The notes beneath the pieces are model-generated. The model saw only the letters and a program-made list of their open reading frames with translations. It was not told the origin of the DNA and did not search any database. Below, piece after piece: positions 8,249 to 17,023 of a stretch of DNA of 41,042 nucleotides. A program made the translations under genes and the position numbers. Source of the stretch: DASSCW01 sp036556695 (GTDB taxonomy: Bacteria > Chloroflexota > Limnocylindria > QHBO01); NCBI GenBank assembly GCA_036556695.1, contig DATBIY010000062.1:1-41042 (forward strand). The letters are read 5' to 3'. Position 1 is the first letter of the stretch, and every line of letters begins with the position of its first letter.

Positions 8249-8710
8249 ATGGACGCACTGAAGCTGCTCAAGGACGACCACGACCGCATCAAGCCCATCC
8301 TGGCCGACCTGAAGGAGACGACCGAGCGCGCCGAGAAGACGCGCGGCGAGCTCTTCAGCCGTCTCAAGGAGGCGCTCACCGTCCACGAAATCATCGAGGA
8401 GGAGATCTTCTACCCGACCCTGAAGGAGCATCCGAAGGCGAAGGAGATCGTGCTCGAGGGCTACGAGGAGCACGACGTGGTCAGCCGCCTAATGGGCGAG
8501 CTGGACGGCATGGATCCCACCGAGGAGGAGTGGGGCCCGAAGGCCAAGGTCATGGCCGAGAACATCGAGCACCACATCGAGGAGGAGGAGGGCGAGATGT
8601 TCAAGGCTGCCCGCCAGGTCTTCGACAAGGACGAGCTCGAGGAGCTTGGCCAGCGCATGGCCAGCCGCAAGGAAGCGGCCCGCGAACAGCTGTTCGGCGC
8701 CGTGCGCTAG
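8249..8710 (+). CDS. Hemerythrin HHE domain protein
   Basis: 153 aa, all-helical and very rich in Glu/Lys. It has the HHE cation-binding pattern: H11 (KDDHDRIK), H46 and E50 (VHEIIEEEIFYP), H75 (YEEHDVV), and HH with E (ENIEHHIEEEEGEMF). Such proteins bind a di-iron centre and serve in O2/NO sensing, storage or iron-stress response. The ATG has GAGGAGG 6 nt upstream. A TTGACA at 8212-8217 could be a -35 but has no convincing -10. It is divergent from a stress-related membrane protein gene, which fits a stress role. Confidence 0.9.
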   Translation: MDALKLLKDDHDRIKPILADLKETTERAEKTRGELFSRLKEALTVHEIIEEEIFYPTLKEHPKAKEIVLEGYEEHDVVSRLMGELDGMDPTEEEWGPKAKVMAENIEHHIEEEEGEMFKAARQVFDKDELEELGQRMASRKEAAREQLFGAVR

Positions 8711-8739
8711 TGCGCCAGCCGGTGCGCTAGAGTGCCGGC

Positions 8740-9126
8740 ATGATCAGTCCCCAACCAACCGAGACCTGGGACCTGTGGTACCCGGGTGCCGCGGCCACCG
8801 GACTGCCGTTCGCCCGTGGCCGCCTCGACCCGACTGACGTGATGTGGGTCCACAGCGCGCCCAAGAAGCTGGACGTGACGGTGCGCCGCTTCGATGGAAG
8901 CGTGCGCGCCCGCGGCCAGGTGACGCGCGAGGCCGGCTACCTGCCCATGACCCGCCTCAGCATCACCGATGGCGCCGTGGCGCGCGAGGACCGCTGGCCG
9001 ACAGAGGCTGACATCGGCGCGCTGGTGATCCTGCCCGGTGGCGAGGTCGGCACCCTGGTGGAATGGTGGAACGCGCCGGAGGGCAACGAGTGGCGCTGGC
9101 GAGTGGAGTTCTACAACCACCGCTGA
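8740..9126 (+). CDS. Conserved-looking hypothetical protein (128 aa)
   Basis: 128 aa, soluble and Trp-rich (WDLWYPGA, WVEWWN-like LVEWWNAPEGNEWRWRVEFYNH). The pattern is beta-rich, without cysteines or membrane segments. I do not recognise the family. The regular high-GC codon pattern and the TAGAGT box 6 nt before the ATG support it as a real gene. It sits 29 nt after the hemerythrin stop and 42 nt before the CorA start, on the same strand. Confidence 0.75.
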   Translation: MISPQPTETWDLWYPGAAATGLPFARGRLDPTDVMWVHSAPKKLDVTVRRFDGSVRARGQVTREAGYLPMTRLSITDGAVAREDRWPTEADIGALVILPGGEVGTLVEWWNAPEGNEWRWRVEFYNHR

Positions 9127-9168
9127 AATCACCGGGCTGGCCCGCGCCTTGCTACCGAGCGAGCAAGC

Positions 9169-10170
9169 GTGAGCCCCGAAGAGGAATCCGGTAGCGCCCT
9201 GCGCTGCACGCTGTTCGACGCGGACGGCACCGACCAGGCCGTGGAGCTGAGCAAAGGTGTCGTCAAGTCGGTGCGCGAGAACCAGCTGCTCTGGATCGAG
9301 CTGCAGCAGCGCGACGAGAAGGGGATCTCGGTGCTGCGCGAGGGGGTCGACCTGCACGACGAGCAGGCCACGCTGCTCGCCAGCGAGAAGGCGACCGTAC
9401 AGCTGCTGCGGTATCCGGAGCGGGTGCACCTGCGGCTCCTCGCCGTCCACGATCCCGAGGAGCCGGACAAACGGCGCCAGACGGTCGCCACGCCCACGCC
9501 CATCGATGTGATCGTTGCTCCCAATGTCGTCATCACCGCGCATGAGGGCGAGGTCCCCGCATTTGAACGGTTCCACGACGAGGTGCGCGGCGACTCGGCC
9601 TTCGGAGCGCTGGACGCCGCAGGCTTCCTGACGATGCTGGTCGACGCGGTGCTCGACAGCTACCTGGAGATGGTGGAGGCCATTGAGCGCCGGGTCGACA
9701 CATTGGACGAGGCGGCGCTGCGGCCAGGGGAGTCGGAGCCGTTCCTGCGGGAGGTGGTGCTCCTGCGCCGGCGCGTCGCGCTGCTGCGCCGCGCGCTGGC
9801 GCCGCATCGCTGGACCTTCGCGCCGCTGGCGCGGCCGGACTTCGAGCTGGAGGGCCTCGGTCGGCCGTGGCCCGGCATCGTCGACCGGCTGGAGCGGACG
9901 GTCGACTCGGTGGAGAACGCGCGAGAGCTGCTGATCGGCACCTTCGACGTGTACATGGCGTCATCGGCTCAGCGCACCAACGAGGTCATGAAGACACTCA
10001 CCATCCTGAGTGCTGTCCTGCTGCCGGCAGTCGTGTTCGCCGGGGTGATGGGCATGAACTTCCGTATCGGCTTCTTCGACAACCCGCAGAACTTCTTCGT
10101 GGCGGTCGGCGGCATGGCTGTCATGGCCATCGTGGTGCTCGGCGTCGCGCGCTGGCGCGGCTGGATCTGA
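9169..10170 (+). CDS. corA: CorA family magnesium/cobalt transporter
   Basis: 333 aa from a GTG start. A long cytosolic alpha/beta and helical domain (1-265) is followed by two C-terminal membrane helices. The first ends in the selectivity motif GMN (FAGVMGMNF), then a short periplasmic loop RIGFFDNP and the second helix with a basic C-terminus. This architecture defines CorA pentameric channels for Mg2+ (also Co2+/Ni2+). A second, divergent CorA is encoded at 30220-31212. The sirtuin gene starts 23 nt downstream. Confidence 0.9.
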   Translation: MSPEEESGSALRCTLFDADGTDQAVELSKGVVKSVRENQLLWIELQQRDEKGISVLREGVDLHDEQATLLASEKATVQLLRYPERVHLRLLAVHDPEEPDKRRQTVATPTPIDVIVAPNVVITAHEGEVPAFERFHDEVRGDSAFGALDAAGFLTMLVDAVLDSYLEMVEAIERRVDTLDEAALRPGESEPFLREVVLLRRRVALLRRALAPHRWTFAPLARPDFELEGLGRPWPGIVDRLERTVDSVENARELLIGTFDVYMASSAQRTNEVMKTLTILSAVLLPAVVFAGVMGMNFRIGFFDNPQNFFVAVGGMAVMAIVVLGVARWRGWI

Positions 10171-10179
10171 GGCGACCGC

Positions 10180-10185
10180 TACCAT
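10180..10185 (+). promoter_or_regulatory. -10 box of the sirtuin gene
   Basis: TACCAT lies 8 nt upstream of the ATG at 10194, placing the transcription start at or next to the start codon. Confidence 0.4.
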
Positions 10186-10193
10186 CGGGTGTC

Positions 10194-10970
10194 ATGGACC
10201 CGGACCAGATCGCCGAATGGCTGGCCCGCTCCCGCCGCACGGTGGCGCTGACCGGTGCCGGCATCTCCACCGAGTCCGGCATTCCCGACTTCCGTGGGCC
10301 GAACGGCGTCTGGACGCGCGACCCGAAGGCGGAGGCGCGAGCCGATCTTCGTCACTACGTCTCCGACCCCGGGGTGCGTCGTGCCGCCTGGCGGACGCGG
10401 CTGGACCACCCGGGCCGTACCGCTCGTCCGAACGCCGGGCACCTCGCGCTCGCCGAGCTGGAAGCCCTTGGCCGGCTGGCGCTGCTCATCACCCAGAACA
10501 TCGACGGGCTGCACCTGGCCGCGGGAAGCTCGCCGGAGCGGACCGTCGAGATTCACGGGACGATGCGCGACTACGTCTGCCTGGACTGTGGCGCGCGCGG
10601 GCCGATGTCCGACGCGCTGGCTCGCGTCCGCGCCGGCGAGGAGGATCCGGCCTGCCTGGAGTGCGGCGGCATCCTGAAGTCCGCGACCATTTCCTTCGGC
10701 CAGTCGCTGGTCGCGGCGGACCTGCAGCGCGCCGAGGAGGCAGCCGCGCGCAGCGACCTCTTCCTGGCCATCGGCACCTCGCTGATGGTGTACCCCGTTG
10801 CCTGGCTGCCGGAGCGGGCGCTCAGCAACGGCGCGCGGCTGGTGATCATCAATGCTCAGCCCACGCCCATGGACGATCGAGCGCACGCCGTGCTGCGCGG
10901 CCAGATCGGCCAGGTGCTGCCGGACATGGTCGCCCGGGTCCGGGCGCGCCTTGCCGCGCCGACGGGCTGA
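10194..10970 (+). CDS. cobB: Sir2-family NAD-dependent protein deacylase
   Basis: 258 aa. The Rossmann NAD site is GAGISTESGIPDFRG (residues 21-35); QNIDGLH (101-107) and catalytic H121 in HGTM follow. A zinc ribbon is formed by C129/C132 and C154/C157, and there is an ISFGQSL segment at about 167. Length and motif order match bacterial sirtuins. It removes acetyl or acyl groups from lysines using NAD+, in the cytoplasm. It overlaps the downstream GNAT acetyltransferase gene by one base (TGATG), so an N-acyltransferase and a deacylase are translationally coupled. Whether they act on the same target is inference. Confidence 0.92.
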   Translation: MDPDQIAEWLARSRRTVALTGAGISTESGIPDFRGPNGVWTRDPKAEARADLRHYVSDPGVRRAAWRTRLDHPGRTARPNAGHLALAELEALGRLALLITQNIDGLHLAAGSSPERTVEIHGTMRDYVCLDCGARGPMSDALARVRAGEEDPACLECGGILKSATISFGQSLVAADLQRAEEAAARSDLFLAIGTSLMVYPVAWLPERALSNGARLVIINAQPTPMDDRAHAVLRGQIGQVLPDMVARVRARLAAPTG

Positions 10971-11500
10971 TGCACGAGGTCATCACCACCCGGCGCCTGG
11001 AGCTGCACCTGCTGTCGCTGCAGGAGCTGGAAGAGCTGGCCGTGGGGAATGCGACCGGACTGGCGACGCGGATCGATGCGGAGGTCGGCGAGGCCTGGGT
11101 TAGCGAGGTCGCCGGCCTGGCCGGCTTCCGCGCCAGGCAGCTCCGCGAACGACCGGGGGACGAGCCATGGCTGCTGCGCGCGATCGTCACCGCCGAGGCG
11201 GATGAGCGGCGGCGGGCGATCGGCTATCTCAACTTCCACGCCGGCCCCGACGAGCGCGGCATGGTCGAGATCGGCTACACCCTCATGCCGGACGCCCGAG
11301 GACGCGGCTACGCCATCGAGGCGGTGCGCGGCGCGTTCGAGTGGGCAACGCAGGAATTCGGGATACGCCGCTTCCGGGCCAGCATCTCACCCGGCAACGA
11401 GCGCTCGGAGAACCTGATCTTCAAGCTGGGCTTCGTCCGCACTGGCGAGCAGTGGGACGACCGCGACGGCCTGGAGTACGTCTACGAGCTGGAACGCTGA
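10970..11500 (+). CDS. GNAT family N-acetyltransferase (RimJ/RimL-like)
   Basis: 176 aa. It starts TTRRLELHLLSLQELE and has the acetyl-CoA binding motif A in VEIGYTLMPDARGRGYAIEAVRGAFEWA, then ISPGNERSENLIFKLGFVRTG, as in the RimJ/RimL branch (Acetyltransf_3). Substrate is unknown; ribosomal protein N-termini, small amines or antibiotics are typical for the family. The start codon shares one base with the sirtuin stop, indicating coupling. Confidence 0.85.
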   Translation: MHEVITTRRLELHLLSLQELEELAVGNATGLATRIDAEVGEAWVSEVAGLAGFRARQLRERPGDEPWLLRAIVTAEADERRRAIGYLNFHAGPDERGMVEIGYTLMPDARGRGYAIEAVRGAFEWATQEFGIRRFRASISPGNERSENLIFKLGFVRTGEQWDDRDGLEYVYELER

Positions 11501-11528
11501 GCGCGGCTTGGCGGCGTGGCCTTGCGGC

Positions 11529-12437
11529 CTAGAGCCAGTCGTCGGCGACCAGCACCCCGGGCGCCACCTCCGACTCAAAGAGCGCGAACTCCTCGTCGCT
11601 GATCGGGTAAGTGTGTTCCTCGGCCGGGAACGTCCCTGCTCGCACCTCCGCGGCGTACTGCTGCAGGCCCGACCGGATCTCGCCGGCCACCGACGCATAG
11701 CGCTTCACGAACTTCGGCATGAAGCCCTCGTTGATGCCCAGCAGGTCGTGCCACACCAGCACCTGCCCGGAGCAGCCCGCCCCGGCGCCGATGCCGATGG
11801 TCGGGATGCGCAGCGCCTGGGTGATCCGCTCCGCGACGCGGGCCGGCACCGCTTCGAGGACCAGGCTGAAGCAGCCGGCCGCCTGGAGGGCCAGCGCATC
11901 GGCGTACAGCTGGCGAGCCTTGGCGGCGTTGCGACCCTGCGCCCTGTAGCCGCCCAGCATGGTGGCGGTCTGTGGCGTCAGGCCCAGGTGGCCCATCACC
12001 GGGATGCCGGCGCCCACGATCGCACGGGCCCGCGAAACCATCGGCCCACCGCCCTCGATCTTCACCGCCTCGGCACCGGTCTCCTTGACGAGCCGGACGG
12101 CGTTGCGCACCGCGTCCTCGTCGCTGACCTGGAAGGCGCCCAGCGGCATGTCGACCACGAAGAAGGCCCGATGCGTCCCACGCCGCGCGGCCCGGGCCAG
12201 CATCACCATCTCGTCCATGCTGATCGGGGTCGTGTCCGCGTAGCCGAGCACGTTGTTCGCGGCCGAGTCGCCGGTGAACACGATGTCGACGCCCGCCTCG
12301 TCCGCCAGCCGTGCGCTGGGGGTGTCGTAGGCGGTGACCATCACGATCGGCGTGCCGTCGCGCTTCAACGCGGCCAGCTCCGACAGCCCGATCTTCTTCT
12401 CAGCCCCCGGAGCCGATCCCGATCCGCTGTTGCTCAT
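11529..12437 (-). CDS. panB: 3-methyl-2-oxobutanoate hydroxymethyltransferase (PanB)
   Basis: 302 aa TIM-barrel enzyme. Family motifs are MVTAYDTPSARLADEAG, TGDSAANNVLGYADT, AVKIEGG, MGHLGLTPQ and IPTIGIGAGAGCSGQVLVWHDLLG. It transfers a hydroxymethyl group from 5,10-methylene-THF to 2-oxoisovalerate, giving ketopantoate in pantothenate/CoA synthesis. The ATG at 12437 gives the family length; upstream in-frame sequence is not conserved-like. CAGAAT (minus strand, 12444-12449) lies 6 nt upstream. It is 191 nt downstream of panC on the same strand, so the pan genes form one region but perhaps two transcripts. Confidence 0.95.
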   Translation of the reverse strand: MSNSGSGSAPGAEKKIGLSELAALKRDGTPIVMVTAYDTPSARLADEAGVDIVFTGDSAANNVLGYADTTPISMDEMVMLARAARRGTHRAFFVVDMPLGAFQVSDEDAVRNAVRLVKETGAEAVKIEGGGPMVSRARAIVGAGIPVMGHLGLTPQTATMLGGYRAQGRNAAKARQLYADALALQAAGCFSLVLEAVPARVAERITQALRIPTIGIGAGAGCSGQVLVWHDLLGINEGFMPKFVKRYASVAGEIRSGLQQYAAEVRAGTFPAEEHTYPISDEEFALFESEVAPGVLVADDWL

Positions 12438-12628
12438 GCCGCCATTCTGCCACTCGCTGGCAATTTGCAGCTGGAGTACACATCTGGCAGCTCGGAGCCC
12501 CTGTACCGCGGATTCGGTGGATGCAGCCACTGATCCAGTGGTCTTCGTGCGCTCGTCACGCGGTATCCGTGCGCCGGCACCGAACCAGGCGCCTCACGCG
12601 TCGCATCGGTGCTCCACGCGCAAACGCG

Positions 12629-13432
12629 TCAGGCCCGCAGCTCCAGGTTATCGATCAGTCGCATGGAGCCGACGCGCACCGCGGCGGCGAGTGTCGGACC
12701 GTCCAGGTCGGCGACCGTCACGTAGTCGACGGTCAGCTCCGGGGTCGCGGCCAGCACCTCCTCGGCGGTGTCGACCGGGTCTCCGCCGTTCCGGTATGCG
12801 GCCAGCCCCGCCTCCAGCGCTCGCGGCAGCGCCAGCGCCACGGCCCGCTCCTCCGGGGAGAGGTACCGGTTCCGCGAGGAGAGCGCCAGGCCATCCGGGT
12901 CGCGGACCGTGGGGCAGGCCACGATCTCCAGCGGCAGGGCCAGGTCACGCACCAATTGCTTGATTACCGCCACCTGCTGCGCGTCCTTGCGCCCGAAGTA
13001 GGCGCGCGCCGGCTGCACGATCGCGAACAGCCGGGTGCAGACGGTGGCCACTCCCCGGAAGTGGCCGGGGCGCACCGCTCCCTCCAGGACGGTGGCCAGC
13101 TCTCCGGGATCGACCCACGTGTCGAAGCCGGGTGGGTACATCTCCTCGACCGGCGGGACGAACAGCACGTCCACGTCGGCCGCCTCGGCCGCCGCAGCGT
13201 CCGCCTCCTCGTCGCGCGGGTAGCGCGCCAGATCTTCGGACGGCCCGAATTGCGCGGGGTTAACGAACAGTGACACGACGACCACGTCATCGGCCGCTCG
13301 CGACGCGGCCATCAAGGCCAGATGGCCGGCGTGGAAGGCGCCCATGGTCGGCACCAGGCTTATCGACTGGCCCGCCGCCCGCGCATCGGCCAGTGCCGAC
13401 CGAACCTCGGCCACGGTGCGCACCAGGATCAC
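12629..13432 (-). CDS. panC: Pantothenate synthetase (PanC)
   Basis: 267 aa from a GTG. Nucleotidyltransferase signature HAGH in VPTMGAFHAGHLALM, FVNPAQFGPSEDLARYPR, YFGRKDAQQVAVIKQL, and the KMSKS-like loop LSSRNRYLSPEER. It catalyses ATP-dependent condensation of pantoate with beta-alanine. The GTG overlaps the TGA of the upstream DUF2520 gene (GTGA, 13429-13432), so the two are translationally coupled. Confidence 0.95.
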   Translation of the reverse strand: MILVRTVAEVRSALADARAAGQSISLVPTMGAFHAGHLALMAASRAADDVVVVSLFVNPAQFGPSEDLARYPRDEEADAAAAEAADVDVLFVPPVEEMYPPGFDTWVDPGELATVLEGAVRPGHFRGVATVCTRLFAIVQPARAYFGRKDAQQVAVIKQLVRDLALPLEIVACPTVRDPDGLALSSRNRYLSPEERAVALALPRALEAGLAAYRNGGDPVDTAEEVLAATPELTVDYVTVADLDGPTLAAAVRVGSMRLIDNLELRA

Positions 13433-14103
13433 GGCCGCGTGACCTCGGCCAGGGCACGGTACAGCGGCACCAGGTCGGGCGCGCGCTCCTCGAGCGCGCG
13501 CAGGTGCGCCTCCACGGTCGACCAGTCGCCGCGGGCTATCGGCCCGGTCAGGGCGAAGCCGTTCTCGATGGTGCGCCGCATCAGCGGAACAAGCGCCTCC
13601 GGCGGCGCGGAGGACTCCTCCAGCAGACGCGCCGCCGCCCGGTACAGGGTCACGAGGAAGTTGGAGGCGATGGCCGCCCCGGCGTGGTACAGCGGCTTGT
13701 CGGCGTCGGCCAGCGGGAAGGCCCGAAGTGCGAGGGTGCCGGCCAGCCATTCGGCCGCGGCCCGGGCGGCATCGGTCTCGAAGGTGATGGCCGCCCAGGC
13801 GCCGTCCAGCTGCTCCGGACCGCGCTGCAGGGAGAGCGTCTGGAGCGGGTGCAGGCTGAAGCGCCGCTCGTGCGGGTCGAGGGCCGTCAGCGGCGTGGCG
13901 CCGCTGACGTGCGCGATCCAGGGCCCGATGGGCACGCGCTGCGCCACCTCGGCGATCACCGAGTCCGGCACGGCGAGCAGCACCAGGTCGGCGTCGGCAG
14001 ACGGCTGGCGACCGGCGCTGACCGGGATCCGGCGCTCGCGCAGGCGACCGGCGATGGCCGATCCCGCCCGCCCCGTGCCGATCACGTGCACCGAGCCGAT
14101 CAT
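13429..14103 (-). CDS. Rossmann-like/DUF2520 protein, candidate ketopantoate reductase
   Basis: 224 aa. The N-terminal Rossmann fold has NADP-site GTGRAGSAIAGRL (residues 8-20) and DLVLLAVPD. The C-terminal helical DUF2520 domain contains HPLQTLS and the KPLYHAGAAIASNFLVTLY segment. The family resembles 6-phosphogluconate-type and ketopantoate reductases. It overlaps panC, and no panE is visible in the window, so reduction of ketopantoate to pantoate is a reasonable guess. Direct proof is not in the sequence, and ilvC elsewhere could supply the step. Its start is only 27 nt from the divergent DNA glycosylase gene. Confidence 0.82.
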   Translation of the reverse strand: MIGSVHVIGTGRAGSAIAGRLRERRIPVSAGRQPSADADLVLLAVPDSVIAEVAQRVPIGPWIAHVSGATPLTALDPHERRFSLHPLQTLSLQRGPEQLDGAWAAITFETDAARAAAEWLAGTLALRAFPLADADKPLYHAGAAIASNFLVTLYRAAARLLEESSAPPEALVPLMRRTIENGFALTGPIARGDWSTVEAHLRALEERAPDLVPLYRALAEVTRP

Positions 14104-14130
14104 GCGGCGGAGTCTGCCACACTGGATCCG

Positions 14131-15297
14131 ATGCGACGGCTCAGCCTGCAGGACGCTCGCCGCCTGGCCATCATGTCGACCCTTCTCGCGGGACCACGCC
14201 CCGGCTCCCTGATGGAGGTGGCCGAGCGGCTGGGCCGCGTCCAGGTCGATCCAACCAAGGTCGTGGATCGGGCCGAGCGCCTCACCCTGTGGAGCCGATG
14301 CGGCGCCTTCGACCGCGACGAGCTGCGGGCGCTGCTGGAGGTTGCACCGCGGCAGCTGTTCGAGTACCGCGGCTTCCTGGTGCCGATGCACGACCTGCCG
14401 CTGCAGCGGCCGGCCATGCTGCGCTACCCGCGGAACGACTACGGGCGCGGCGACTACGTCGGCGGGTGGCTGCGCGACAACGCCGCGTTCCGCGCGTACG
14501 TCTTGGACGAGGTCCGCGCCCGCGGGCCGCTGATGACCCGGGACTTGGACGACCGTGCCGAGGTGCCGTGGCAGACCGGCGGCTGGAACGACGGCAAGAA
14601 CCTTGGCCGCATGCTCGAGATCCTGTGGAACGCCGGCGAGCTGGCGGTCAGCCGCCGCGAGGGCACGCAGCGCGTGTGGGACCTCTTCGAGCGTGTCATG
14701 CCGGAGCCCGTGGAGGAGCTGCCGGATCCGATGGTCGCCGTGGAGCTGCTGGATCGCCAGCTCCGAGCCCGCGGATTCGAGCGCCCCGGCTGGGGCGGCG
14801 CCCTGGAGGCCGGCGAGCTGCCGTTCCGCGACGAGGCGGAGGAGTCCCTGCGGGCCGATGGCGTGGCGGTGCCCGTGGAAATCGACGGCCTGCCCGGCGA
14901 GTGGCTGGCCCACGCGCAGTCGCTGGCCGAGCTCGACGGCCGCGCCTGGCAGCCACGCACGGTGCTGCTGGGCCCGTTCGACCCGCTGATCGCCGACCGC
15001 GACCGAGCGCTGCGCCTCTTCGACTTCCGCTTCCTGCTGGAGATCTACAAGCCGGTCGCCAAGCGCGAGTTCGGCTACTACGTGCTAGCCATCCTGCAGG
15101 GCGACCGGCTGATCGGGCGGCTGGATCCTGCCATGGACCGCCGCGCCGGCGTGCTGCGGGTCAACGCCCTGTACGCCGAGCCGCATGCCCCGGCCGATGC
15201 CTGGCCGGCAGTCGAGGCCGCGATCCACGAGCTGGCGTCGTGGCTCGGCGCGGATTCCGTCGAGCTCCCCGAGGAGCGACCGGCGGTTTGGATCTAG
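14131..15297 (+). CDS. YcaQ/AlkZ-like DNA glycosylase (winged-helix, HTH_42 family)
   Basis: 388 aa. COG3214/PF06224 features are the N-terminal ARRLAIMSTLL helix, then the catalytic QxD motif Q38-V-D40 in RVQVDPTKVVDRAERLTLWSR, FEYRGFLVPM and, near the C-terminus, LLGPFDPLIADRDRALRLFDF. The QxD form is typical of the YcaQ/AlkX branch, which unhooks interstrand crosslinks and removes bulky N-alkyl adducts. The AlkZ antibiotic self-resistance branch has QxQ. CACACT (14118-14123) lies 7 nt upstream of the ATG. Its stop shares CTAG with the stop of the convergent FAD oxidoreductase gene. Confidence 0.87.
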   Translation: MRRLSLQDARRLAIMSTLLAGPRPGSLMEVAERLGRVQVDPTKVVDRAERLTLWSRCGAFDRDELRALLEVAPRQLFEYRGFLVPMHDLPLQRPAMLRYPRNDYGRGDYVGGWLRDNAAFRAYVLDEVRARGPLMTRDLDDRAEVPWQTGGWNDGKNLGRMLEILWNAGELAVSRREGTQRVWDLFERVMPEPVEELPDPMVAVELLDRQLRARGFERPGWGGALEAGELPFRDEAEESLRADGVAVPVEIDGLPGEWLAHAQSLAELDGRAWQPRTVLLGPFDPLIADRDRALRLFDFRFLLEIYKPVAKREFGYYVLAILQGDRLIGRLDPAMDRRAGVLRVNALYAEPHAPADAWPAVEAAIHELASWLGADSVELPEERPAVWI

Positions 15298-16745
15298 CGC
15301 AGCACCCCGCGCAGGGCCGACTGCGCCGCGTGGAAGCCGCACAGCCCATGCACCCCGCCGCCGGGCGGCGTCGACGACGAGCAGATGAAGATCGCCGGGT
15401 CCGGCGTGGAGTAGGGATCCAGTCGCACCGCCGGCCGCGTCCACATCTGCCACATGTCCTGCAGGCCGCCGTTGATGTCGCCGCCGACGTAGTTGGCGTT
15501 GTACGTCTCCATGGCTGCCGGCCCCATGGTGGAGCGGCCCAGGATACGCGAGCCGACTCCCGGCGCGAAGCGCTCCAGCTGCCCCAGGATGGCGTCGCTC
15601 ATGTCCGCCCGCGAGCCGTTGGGCACGTGGCAGTAGGCCCATACCACGTGCTTCCCCGCCGGCGCCCGCGACGGATCGAAGGCCGACGGCTGTGAGACCA
15701 GGACGAAGGGTCGCCCCGCGGGCCGGCCGCGTGCCACCGAGCCCTCGCTGCGCACCAGCTCGGGGAGCGTTCCCCCGAGGTGCACCGTGCCGGCCCGCGC
15801 GAGCGCCGGGTTGGCCCACGGGATGGGCCCGTCCAGCGCCAGGTCCACCTTGAAGACGCCCGGCCCGTAGCGGTACCGCTGCAGCTGGCGACGGTACAGC
15901 CCGCTGAGCCGGTCGCCCGCCAGGCGCAGCACCTGACGCGGGGTCAGGTCCAGCAGTACGGCTTGGTGCGGCGGCAGCTCACGCAGGCTCGTGACCTCGT
16001 GGTCGGTTCGGATCTCGCCGCCCAGCGAGCGGAGGTACGAGGCCAGCGCATCGGCGATGGCCTGGGAGCCGCCGCGCGGAATGGGCCAGCCGACCGCATG
16101 GGCGCTTCCGAGGAGGGCCAGCGCGAAGGCCCCGGTCAGCGGGCCGTCGAGTGGTCCGAAGGAGTGGGCCGCCACCCCGCCGATCAGCGCGCGAGCCTGC
16201 TCAGTGCGGAAGCGGCGCGCCAGCCAGGTGGCCGGCTGGATGGCGCCAAGCCCGAAGCGCCCCAGGGCGAAGGGATGGCGCAGCGGCCCGCGCAGGCGCA
16301 GCGGGCCGAGCAGCTCGCGCGCGATCAGGGTGAAGTCACGGGCAACCGGCCCGAGGAGGCCACGGTATCGGTCCTCATCCTCGCCCAGCGAGGCTGCCGT
16401 CGCGTCCAGCGAGCGGTGCACCAGCGCGGCCGACCCGTCGTCCAGCGGATGCGCGATCGCCACCGGCGGCTCGATCCACTCCAGCCCGTGCTCGGCCAGC
16501 GGCCACCCCCTGAACACCGGAGAGGCGCGGCCCAGCGGATGGACCGCGGAGCAGACGTCGTGGACGAAGCCCGGCAGGGTCAGCGCCGCGGATCGGCTTC
16601 CGCCGCCCACCGTGGATCGTGCCTCGAGCACCAGCACGCTGCGTCCGGCGCGTGCCAGGGTGATGGCCGCGGCCAGCCCGTTCGGCCCCGCGCCGACCAC
16701 CAGAGCGTCATAGCCGTGGGAGTCGCTGGTTGGCGCCGCGGCCAC
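15294..16745 (-). CDS. FAD-dependent oxidoreductase, phytoene desaturase-like (COG1233)
   Basis: 483 aa from a GTG. The N-terminal dinucleotide-binding motif is VVGAGPNGLAAAITLARAG followed by VLVLEA. C-terminal STPPGGGVHGLCGFHAA is typical of the CrtI/FAD amine-oxidase superfamily (COG1233, TIGR02734-like relatives). No other carotenoid gene is present, so the substrate cannot be named; many members are unrelated to carotenoids. The GTG at 16745 lies 5 nt after the stop of the UBP zinc-finger gene. It forms the last gene of a three-gene minus-strand run. Confidence 0.83.
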   Translation of the reverse strand: MAAAPTSDSHGYDALVVGAGPNGLAAAITLARAGRSVLVLEARSTVGGGSRSAALTLPGFVHDVCSAVHPLGRASPVFRGWPLAEHGLEWIEPPVAIAHPLDDGSAALVHRSLDATAASLGEDEDRYRGLLGPVARDFTLIARELLGPLRLRGPLRHPFALGRFGLGAIQPATWLARRFRTEQARALIGGVAAHSFGPLDGPLTGAFALALLGSAHAVGWPIPRGGSQAIADALASYLRSLGGEIRTDHEVTSLRELPPHQAVLLDLTPRQVLRLAGDRLSGLYRRQLQRYRYGPGVFKVDLALDGPIPWANPALARAGTVHLGGTLPELVRSEGSVARGRPAGRPFVLVSQPSAFDPSRAPAGKHVVWAYCHVPNGSRADMSDAILGQLERFAPGVGSRILGRSTMGPAAMETYNANYVGGDINGGLQDMWQMWTRPAVRLDPYSTPDPAIFICSSSTPPGGGVHGLCGFHAAQSALRGVLR

Positions 16746-16750
16746 AGAGG

Positions 16751-17023
16751 CTACAGGTACACCTCGTCGACGTAGCACCAGCGCCAGTCCTCATCGGGCT
16801 CGAAGGACTGGACCACCGGGTGGCCCGATTCGTGGAAGTGCTTGGTGGTGTGCTTGCCGGGCGACTGGTCGCAGCAGCCGACGTGGCCACAGCTCAGGCA
16901 GATGCGCAGGTGCAGCCACTCCATGCCCAACTCCAGGCATTCCTTGCAGCCGTCGCCGCTGGGAGTCACCTCATCCGGCAGGGCATCCTGGTGCGTGCAG
17001 CTCGGCTCATCCCAGTAGCTCAC
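16751..17023 (-). CDS. UBP-type zinc finger protein
   Basis: 90 aa. Single ZnF_UBP (PF02148) domain: C9xH11, C26xxC29, C42xxC45, C50 (followed by C51), H58, H64 and H68, with the family core LRICLSCGHVGCCDQSPGKHTTKHF. In eukaryotes this fold binds the free C-terminus of ubiquitin. Stand-alone bacterial copies are widespread and of unknown role. The GTG start overlaps the TGA of the upstream protease gene (GTGA), so it is co-translated with an HtrA-like protease. Confidence 0.92.
   Translation of the reverse strand: MSYWDEPSCTHQDALPDEVTPSGDGCKECLELGMEWLHLRICLSCGHVGCCDQSPGKHTTKHFHESGHPVVQSFEPDEDWRWCYVDEVYL

Noticed and set aside
13270..14130. Plus-strand open frame in front of the YcaQ-like gene
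   Set aside because: It lies antisense to panC and the DUF2520 gene and has no recognisable domain. The glycosylase start at 14131 fits the family length.
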